Of a DNA stretch of 64,000 bases, positions 54,808 to 64,000 are shown in pieces. A program made the translations under genes and the position numbers. Under the pieces are notes generated by a model. It worked only from the letters and a program-made list of their open reading frames with translations. It did not search any database and was not told where the DNA came from. This stretch comes from Takifugu bimaculatus (taxonomy: Eukaryota; Chordata; Actinopteri; Tetraodontiformes; Tetraodontidae). Numbering within the stretch: position 1 is the stretch's first letter; every line of letters starts with the position of its first letter. The stretch covers positions 231,001-295,000 of the forward strand of contig CP034995.1 in NCBI GenBank assembly GCA_004026145.2. Reading direction: 5' to 3'.

Positions 54808-57800
54808 TGTTGCATATGTGTGGCTTTGGCTATTCAGGTTTAGAGCAGGGGGAAAAGAAGGGTTAAAAAACTCGGCTCGTGGCAATCAGTTTTTTTTCCC
54901 AGATAGCACAACACTCCAGCGCGGATGCTAACACGCACAAACACCCACTTACACCCTCGCAGTTACAGTACGAGGGCACTGTACCACACTCACACACAAA
55001 ACAGAGCTGAAATTAAGCACTCACATTTCTTTATCCACTACACCGTTCAACAGTCGGGAGAGTGAAAGTGTGCATGCTTAAACAGACGGAGAGTATTCTG
55101 CTGTGTTACACCTGTATTAGATAAAGTAATTTGTTTTTTCTGTCGTAATGGATGAATACAGATGTTATCATCTTTTTCATTTCCTAAAAGATGCACACAG
55201 GGTCTACCTAGGATCCTACTACAGCACCCTGCGGAACTCCGTGACTATTAAATGGGATGCAAAACAATCTCAAGGCAGGCTGTTAGTCGCTTTAACCAGT
55301 AGAGCTCTTGTGAAAGTCATAATTGTACAAAAATAAAGTCATAATAGAGTAGTTAAGAGCAACTCTCTGCTATCTGGTTTTATGTACTGTACAGTACAGT
55401 GTGTGGTCGGGCATGCATGAGTTACATAAACCAATGTGAGGGGGGTTCCACTTGGCTTAACAACAGAAACCTTAAAGGCTATGGTAAACAACTGGTTATT
55501 AAAGGTCAGCAATTAATTCAGCAATTGAACCTCAGCAATTGAGTGCAGAATCTATGTCCCTAATGTATTTGCCCTATTAAATGCATCAAAAAATGTCTCA
55601 ATTCTCACCAAAGAGAGATCATTTTATCAGATAAGTAACCCATTAAGTTGTTACAACTTAGCTTTGGGGGAATCCGGATTTGACGGAGCTGTGAGTCTCC
55701 ATTAGCCTGACTCCAAATCTGGGGTGAGTCTTGTTTTCTTCTATTTAAGATGAGTAGCAAAGCATATGTACTCATCCCCTCTACTTAGCTTGTGATAAAC
55801 ACCATCACTAAATACAGAAAACATTTCCATCCAAGCATGTTATGTCAGCAATGCTGATGAGTTCATTAAAAGGTCCATATTAAACAAAAAAACATTGAAT
55901 ATAACAGAGTAATTCCTCTCTGTGAGCCATCATGAATATGACAACTTCAGCAACTACGTGAACACTTATCAGACCATTATTCCATATCAATTATCATCAG
56001 TGTGCCCCTAATTACAGGTACAACACACACCCTGATCACCCCCTGGTGCTTAGTGGTCCCGCAGGACATAAACAAGATATAAAATAGCCTCATTTGAGCT
56101 GGAAAGAAGTAACTGAGGCGATTCTACCATTTTTATTTATGCCAATGTTGTGCTGTTGTGACAGGATGAATACTGTAACACTGCAGTCATTATTTGCTCA
56201 ATACTTCCCCCCGTCAGTGTGGTTTCACCCACATTCTTTTAACTATATTTAAAGGAGGCAAATATCTTCTCAGGAGGAGAAAGAGATGGTGATCAAAGGT
56301 AAGTCAAGACGCCACAAACAGTATTTTCTAAAAGACTGATAGTAGCTGCCGGTTGCTGAATTATAAAGGATAAAAGAGACATTGACACAGACCTGCATCT
56401 TCTCATCAAATCACACAAGTCCACCAAGAATCTTAAGCATGAATAATTCACCCACACACACACACACACACACACACTGGAAATTGCATTTCCACATTAT
56501 AAACCGCATACCTAGAGATTTACTGATGACATTGTGCATCAATTATACAAATACAGTGAAGTTCATGTACAGTTTTACTTCCACCCACATATGTGCATGC
56601 AGCACACACACACACACACGGGCCCCTTCAAAATGTGGCTTTACTCACAAGCCTGCACGATAATAAATAATACACCATCAAAACCAAAAGAGTCACTTTT
56701 TGCTCTCACAAACACACACACGGCACACTGTTTGATGTCACATTTAATTTGGGTTTACACCACTGAGATGGAGTAAAGAAGTGTGGAGAGAGCCGTGCAC
56801 ATCCAACCTAATGAAGGATCAACTCACTTGTCCCGTCACCATAAAAGAGAAAAACAAACATCGGTTCACAACAACGGGCCGCCAGATGAGCGTGTGACAC
56901 AGAGCACGGAGACAACCGGGAGGAAAGATAATAAGAATAGAATTGAATGCGGGGAGGCCGATGATGAGGCCGGCAATTTGTTTTATTAATATTTAATTCG
57001 GTGGGTCATTTAGGACGGGGCAGCTACATTAGGCAGGCCTGACGAAGTAGAGCCACGCGTCCTGTGAAGTAATCCCATTTCTATCTGCATAGAAGTGAAA
57101 ACAAATTTGCGTTGTAAAAAGTCACGCGTGAATGCACCAGTAGTGTCGCGGCGTTAGGGCACCGCACGCTATTTACATGAGTGGGTCTCTTCACAGTAGG
57201 GTTGCAGGATAAATTTGTGCGACGCCGCATTATTCTAGCAGATTTATGTTGAGATTCACTGGCTGCAGATGCACACATCTCCCAGAATTTGTCAGATTTC
57301 ACACAAAGGTAACTGAAAGAGAATGTGCTTCCACTTTGATGAATCTAAAATTGCGAGCGATTTTCAGGCAGTGGCTGTTCGTCCGAATCCAAGATAAGAT
57401 GCTCATGGCTTCTTTGTTTTCACCTACATCAATAAGGTGGATGAAAAAATGAGCAAACTAATATTTAACAATGTGTCATTTTAATCCGTAGAGCTGAGCG
57501 CATCAAAGGTTCCATCTTCCATCGGGTTTGTAATCAAAAAAACTCCCTCCGTGTTGGAATGTGGGATAAAGGTGAGCATGCTGAAAATGAGGATGTTAAA
57601 AATTCAAACGGCACTTAAAGACTCGGCAGAGCCCTCCTTCTGTTGCGATCTACTTCTGTGTAAATGCACAACAGATGTTCTCCAAACCCTCTTGCTAACA
57701 TTCGTGGCTCTAAATCCACCCGCTCACAAAGAATTAGCACAGGAAAGCCACTTACAAACAAACATGTAGCGTAGCCAAGGAACGTAAGCTGCCCAGAAGT

Positions 57801-60800
57801 AGCACCCCTGCATCCTCCATTCATGGAGAGGGAGATGTTACAAAGGCAATATGGTGCCTCTGCCCTCTCAAAATCTAGACATGTGGATTCCTTGAAGTTT
57901 GCCAGATTCTCTTAAAAGGTTTTTATGTGCACGACGGTCAAACATGCAACACCCGACATGAGCATTTCTGCGAGCTGGGAGCCTGGGCAGCTGGAACAGC
58001 CAGCAAACTCCGTAGCACAGACATTTAAAATTCTCTTGACATTAACAAAATGTAAAGCCTGGTCCCGCAGTAGCTAACAAGCAGAAGTCCCTTAAGCGCT
58101 GAAAGCACTTCCATTTTAGAACACAAAGACAAGTCCCAAAGCTCAGGTCCACTAGCCGAACATTGACTTCGCGCCGTATGTTCTGGGATTGACAGAGAAG
58201 CATTATTTAGCTTGCATATGCTTCCCAAAGCTAACAAAGACTACTTTAGTATTTAACAAGAGCAAAGTCCCAGTGCTTAAGACTACTGTAGTATTTAACA
58301 GCCTCCCTCCCCAGACATACATGGAATACAGATTAACGCAATATAAAGCCCCCAATCGAGCATAACCAAGCTGGGACTAGTGAAGCATCAGGCCTCTCTG
58401 CTGACTCAGACAAGCATGTAATGGACAGCAAAGATAAGGCGCACAGCATTCACACACAAGCTCAAGATGTAACATGTTAGAATAAAGAATGTTGCCAGAT
58501 GTTTGGTAACATGTCCTTGTTCGTCGAAAAATACCCCAAAAGTTGTTAAATCCATCCAGCAATCCCAAAGAAGCGAAGATTTTCCATTATTAGGATTTCA
58601 GCATGTAAAAGATTTAAAATCTTAGTAATTTATTTTTCCTTCATCTCCATTAACAGCCTGAACTCGCGGTGTGGCCCGGAACAAATATGCTGCTCCACTG
58701 CAGGTTTACCTTAATTATCAGAGGGAAGTCATAAACTCACATTTGTTTGCAAAAATCCATTAAAAACAGCTTGCAGACATATTTCTGCTCTGAAGAACAG
58801 TCATCCATCAAGCCCCTGCAAATACATTCCCTCTCCGTCCAGGCGTCAGTCGGGATTTGCTCCCACAGTCTGGCTCAGATTTTTGGAGAAGCAAAAACAA
58901 ATGATGGGTTAGAAAAACCTTATCAGATTAGCAGGAGATTACTGATTTATTAATCCTCACTTACATTCCTTGAAATGTACAAGAGACTAAAGTTATTGTT
59001 AAAATTATGAATGATTCAATTGATCTGGGGGATGTCAGGAAATGTTGCAAGAAACGTTTTTTTCCTGTGTGTCACTGATAAATAAAAGAGTTCTACAGCA
59101 GCTGGAAAATGCCTAATGTTGAGTTTGAGACTGACTCGTCAACACATTCTTGCAGAGGTTTGACTTAATTAGCGAAATGCTCGTGCAGATGTTCAGGCGG
59201 CCGTGAATGTGATTTAATTGGGGCTGTAAAACCAGCTGAGTCATCATTTCTGTTATACAGAAGATTCAAACTCACACTGATTAATGGATGAGTAAGTTAA
59301 TTTGGTGGTTATTTATCACAATTTGCTGAAAGCTTTTAAACTTTTTAACCATCAACTGGCTCACACGACTGCTTTAAGGCTGTCGAGGCTTCCTCACTCA
59401 TGGCTGTAAAATTGATGGGAATACTGTAAAGAAGTGACATCATTCCTTGGCTGCAGGAGGAGATACTGATTGGCACCCCTTCAACTGTGGCTCCCCGGTG
59501 TTTGCGGCAGGCTGTGGCTGCGGCCGCTAGTGCCTACCCCTGTGTCAGAATGCTGCTCAAGGCAGAGGCTAATCACAGGACCTGTTCGGGGGAGATTAGA
59601 GCCAAAGTGCTTTATTAACACTTCGGTCTCTGTCCAGGTTGGACCGACACATCCTCAAACACACAAACTCAAGAAGCAATGCGGCAGGAGAAGACCCGGA
59701 GAGCTGCACTGCCTGAGTGTTTGTGAGGTTTGGTAATGACTTCCTGACATATAGAGTGTCAGAGAGAAAGAGATGTTAATGTTATTTCATCCCCCCACAT
59801 GGAAAATGAATGACACAACTAACCCTATTCCTCCCACAGTTCCTCACCTCCCCTATTGGTGAATGAATTTAAAGCAGCTCAAGAACTGAGCAAGACCCTG
59901 CTTCCTCCTCCCTCTTCTGGCAGACTTCATTGGCAAATCAGAGAATTGCAAGTTTGATATTTATAGCCGAAGCTGCTTTCGGGTGGAGAAAAAAAAAGGT
60001 CCTATTCTTTGTGTTTCTCTCTCTTGGTCTCTCTCAACCCACTGACGGTGACTCTGTTGGACTTTAGAAACCTTAGGCCTGGTGTAAAAATGGCAGCATG
60101 CGGTGAGTCAAGCCACCCCTGCTGACTACCTCAGTGTTGATTGTTGGACCGTGCTAAGCTGGCTGATAGCTGCAGGTATGTGAACAGGACAGCCAGGTCA
60201 GGGTCAGGGGTCAGGGCACTTGTCCAGTGCCAAAACAAAAGGATCTGGCTGGTGCAGGAACGCTACAAGCCCGGAGGAGTAATCAGACGGCGCGCACCAC
60301 TTAAGTCTTTCTACTTTTAGAGAAGCGCTGCAGGTGCTGCAGAATGCTAAAATATTGTTTTCTGTTTGAAATCACATTTCCTCAGTGTTTCCCAAGCAAG
60401 TTGATGACAAACAGGGGTAGTGTATTATGCTAAATAGCACATAATAAGTTTACACAGCAAGATAGGATTCAACTTCTGTTAAAGGGGAGTTTTCTTAGAG
60501 GAAAGCTGGAAAGGAGAGAGTAGGGTCGTGCAGAGATTGTTTGCGGGGGTTTAGACAAATCGCTAATTCTGCAGAGGAAAGAAAACTGGTAGCTGAAGGG
60601 GAATTCATTCATTATATATAATCCTTACTCAGGTCTGTGTAAGCCGTTTTTATACCAAAAACACACCCACAACACTGCGCACACTCCGGCATTCTGGGAG
60701 ACGCACTACGACGTTTGTTGCTATATTTAGTCAAACAAGCAACAGGCCAGCATATTTTAATTGTCTGTTTGGAGTCTTTTGCTGAGTCTGTCCCCGTGTG

Positions 60801-62310
60801 AGCCCATTTCCTTCCTTCCTCTATACCATCTCTCCTTTCCACCGATCCCACAACTCGCTCTCGCTGCTTTGTTCACGCGACAGTCACCATCCACGGTTAC
60901 CATGGCAAATCAATGGTCAGTCTACAGATGGGAGCAGATTCATCCCAGACACACATACACAAACGCATTAACACCTATCAAAGTGCATGTGTGTGTGTGT
61001 GTGTCTGCTGCGCACTGGTGGTGTGCACGGGCGCGAGCGTGTGCGTCCACTGGTGTGTGGCCGACGTGTCAAAGATCAGATAAGTAATCAATTCCCCTGA
61101 CTAATTAAAGGAAGACGGCGCTCCCTGAGGAAAAGCGAGTCTGCAGAATGTCAGGGCCCTGTGTTAGATGCGATAGCCTCACGTACGCACACACGTGCAT
61201 GCACACACGTGCACCCACACATACACCCACGTAGGCCCAAACACACAAATATACACAAATTACTTTTGGCAGTGTGTAAATTATCTCGGCTGTGCATCTG
61301 TGGGGGTGGGCTGCACATGTGTATGTGTGTGTTTATCAGTGTGTGCGCTAAGTTAGGAAGCGTCCATTGGGGGACTTAGAGCAACTGTGTGGCAGATGCT
61401 TAAAGCCAGTGGCTATTAGACAGCAGAGCAGAGATAATAGGCTACGGCTGCCATTACCTACTACGCCCTATTAGTCAGTACCCAACCTGGAGACAAAGAG
61501 AAAGACACACAAATGGGGCAAATTTGTACTTAGGCGTGTGTATTTCTCAGTGTGTGTCAGTGGGCGTGCATGAGTGTGCTCTACTGGACGTGCATGCTGG
61601 AGAGATAGATGAGAGAGGAAAAGGGTGAGACATGAGCAATAGAGTGGAGGGATAGAAGGGCTAATTCACCAGGCCTCTTATTAGCGAGACTTTTTTTTTC
61701 TCCAGAAAAATGAGGTGAAGGGAGGATTGATGAACTGAGGACGGGGGGGAGGACGTCCTGACGCGTCCAGAAAATCCGTCTGTCCTGAAGGCAGGTGCTG
61801 ACAGAGGGAGCAGCGGTGAGGAGGCAGAGAGACTGCGCTGTGAGAGTGTCACACGTTAGGCAGAAGCTCCTGATATCCTTCCGTCAATCTGTCCGTCTGC
61901 TCCCGCGCTGTAGCCCGCAGTCCAAGGCTTTGCTGCTACGGCTGCTCCGGTTCTGGTCGCCTCCTCCGGGGGTTTCGCTATGTTGCGACTCCAAAAGCGC
62001 AATTTCTTGTTTTCCTGTTTTTAATTTCTTGCAACTGTTTTTTTTAATCAACTGTAGGAAAGATAGATTTCGCATTTTTAGGAACTTTTTTCTTTCCAAG
62101 GTTACCTTTTAAAAATGATTCTTTGCATTTCTCACTTGCTCCGACAAACTGTCTAAAACGACCACGGGGTTAGCACATCTCCCTCTTCCACTCTCCTAGT
62201 TCTGCTCCTCTTTTTCTCCCTTCCTCCTTGCTACACTTTACTGAAGTTGGAACCACTGGGAGATCATTAGCACAGGATCAAACCCCGACACTCACTGTCC
62301 ACAAGCCCAC

Positions 62311-62321
62311 ATACACACACA

Positions 62322-62379
<58 letters not shown>
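62311..62379. repeat. (CA)n microsatellite
   Basis: CA dinucleotides with one ACGCGC interruption near the start, in the large grin2a intron. Confidence 0.95.
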
Positions 62380-62383
<4 letters not shown>

Positions 62384-62673
62384 AAGCAAACACACATTTG
62401 GAGATCACACATACACATACTCGCAAAGACACAAAACCCAAACCAGGGCAAAGAGAGAAGTGCTGCGGCTTAAAGCCCTAAACCCAACGTCAGGGCAACA
62501 GTGTGTTGCTGCATGACTGTTACAGTGTTTGTGTTTGTCGTGAAATTGGTGCAAGAAAGAGGATTGACGGAGCACTATTTATTTTTGGCGAAGAACAAAA
62601 ACTAGCTGATCCACTTAAACTGAAACCCAAGAAGACACACAAAGCCCACATTCTACCTAAACAGACTTGACAG

Positions 62674-62714
62674 ACGTGTGTGCGCGTGTGTGTGTGTGTG
62701 CGCGCGCGCGCACA
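62674..62714. repeat. Alternating purine-pyrimidine TG/CG tract
   Basis: About 41 bases alternate strictly, with TG units, a GCGCG insert and a terminal CGCGCGCGCGCACA segment. This base pattern readily adopts left-handed Z-DNA under supercoiling. Confidence 0.85.
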
Positions 62715-62889
62715 TTTCACCACATGCACAGAAACTGAGCAACCACCCACACATCACAGGCCCATTCAGTGACTCCAAGCTGCCTCCTTCACTTTCTAGC
62801 ACACAAATAAGGGAAAGTTGCATTCACATACAGTACATGTAGAGAAAACTGAAATTCTTCTTGCTCTCTAGACTAATTCACTCATGCAT

Positions 62890-62890
<1 letters not shown>

Positions 62891-62944
<54 letters not shown>
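62891..62944. repeat. (CA)n microsatellite
   Basis: About 27 CA units, nearly pure, in the large grin2a intron. Confidence 0.95.
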
Positions 62945-62949
<5 letters not shown>

Positions 62950-64000
62950 AGTGCTGCTTCATGACATGCAGAGACACACAGTCAGTCTCTCCATCAGAGG
63001 GAGTGTTGAATAATTCAGTCTAAGGGAAGTACACAAGACTGTTAGGAGTGTATTCAGCATTGGCCCCGGGGCCGGCCTCAGCTCTAAAAGCATGATGTCA
63101 CTGCCAGCCTTCTCCTCCTGTCCTCTTTCTTGCTCTTTTTATCGCTTGAACTTGCCTTTTACACCCCTCTGACACCGCTCAGCTGGTTAATTTTGGCTAT
63201 AATGGTACAATTGATGCTTAATTGGGCCCAAAAGTAATGATGTGTGTCTTCAACCAAGCCAGTGTGCACAAAAATTAGAACTTGTGGCCAGCTATGCATG
63301 GTTTCTGCCTCCTCTACTTCTCTACTCCATAATTCTCCCACATTCTCATCCATAGTTTCGGTCCTAATTCCCGCTCCTGCCAGTTTGCCAGCTGTTTTTT
63401 GGGATCCGCTGTAGCCTTTTTCAGATGTAGGTCACTTAAGGCAATTAGCAGCAGCCGGGTGAGACTGTGAACGAGCCACTCTTATTATCCAGCAACAGGA
63501 GCCAGAGGCTTGCATCACTGCACTGCCGCACAAGGCACCTGCATTAGGCTAGCCCAGAACCGTTCTACCAACACCCTGCTGGGAAAATCTGTTTTTGCAC
63601 ACTCGCCATGGAGGAACTGAGCCACAAGGTCCAAACAGTGTTAACCAGGGCTCAATAGGTCAACAGATCAAGTAAATATTTTCTCCCAGTGTATTTTTTT
63701 TAACACTATGGTAAATAATTGTACAGAAATGTGGAAAAAAGGGGGAAAAAATCCAGAAAGGGTATTGTGTTTGATCTAAGGCCAAAGGATGACAGTATGA
63801 TACAACCAGTAACCTCTAAATAGTATCATGCAAACACCAGAGGCCATGTTACAAATTAAATCCCGTGCGACCAAAGAATTGCAGAATTGGGTCTGTGTAC
63901 GATGCACTTCATGAGCACGTGCACGTAGCCCTCATTTAAAAATAATGGCATCAAATTCAGGCGTACAAGTCAAGAGAAGAGTCAATCACGCACCGAGGAA

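Larger units (their letters stand above)
53562..64000 (-). other. grin2a: Large grin2a intron running off the right edge
   Basis: The acceptor AG at 53563-53562 opens the first visible exon. No sequence matching the expected N-terminal exon(s) (signal peptide and first part of the amino-terminal domain) appears on the minus strand up to 64000. The region is AT-rich with CA/TG repeats at 56452-56478, 62311-62379 and 62891-62944, a TG run plus G12 at 54777-54807, and a short 22-bp direct repeat near 58238. No other gene recognised. Confidence 0.75.

Noticed and set aside
53562..64000. Search for the first coding exon(s) of grin2a
   Set aside because: No minus-strand segment shows the expected N-terminal domain text or a phase-0 donor in context; the exon(s) must lie beyond the window.

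Overview
The window is vertebrate nuclear DNA, almost certainly from a ray-finned (teleost) fish. Genes are split by short GT-AG introns, CA/TG microsatellites are dense, small hAT-type elements are present, and the encoded proteins match vertebrate families closely. There are no bacterial-type operons, CRISPR arrays or tRNA/rRNA genes.

Layout, left to right. (1) 1-1076, minus strand: the 5' end of arpc1a, an Arp2/3 complex subunit; the rest lies beyond base 1. (2) 2567-3372, plus: a complete four-exon LITAF-domain gene. (3) about 3868-4705, plus: a PRR18-like gene whose reading frame breaks once. (4) 5752-9676, minus: a 15-exon ABCG2-like half-transporter, tail-to-tail with the PRR18-like gene. 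(5) 10192-10855: a non-autonomous hAT element with a perfect 8-bp target duplication, lying between two head-to-head genes. (6) 11286-13226, plus: hapstr1 (C16orf72), complete in four exons, with a GC-AG intron and an internally repeated motif at the ends of exons 1 and 2. (7) about 14.6-33.3 kb: an intergenic stretch with microsatellites and two CpG-rich patches but no recognisable gene. (8) 33304 to beyond 64000, minus: grin2a, the NMDA receptor GluN2A subunit. Sixteen coding exons are visible, from the amino-terminal domain to the PDZ-binding C-terminus; the first coding exon(s) lie past the right edge, and 53.6-64 kb reads as intron.

The genes are not a functional pathway. LITAF, HAPSTR1 and GRIN2A all map to human 16p13, so the block is conserved synteny mixed with genes that lie elsewhere in human (ARPC1A, PRR18, ABCG2).

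I found no new biological system. The observations most worth checking are: five conserved coding positions that each need one base removed to restore the frame, which most likely reflects consensus errors; a GluN2A cytoplasmic tail split into three exons; the exon-end duplication inside hapstr1; two hAT elements with intact target duplications; and unexplained CpG-rich patches in the 18-kb intergenic region.
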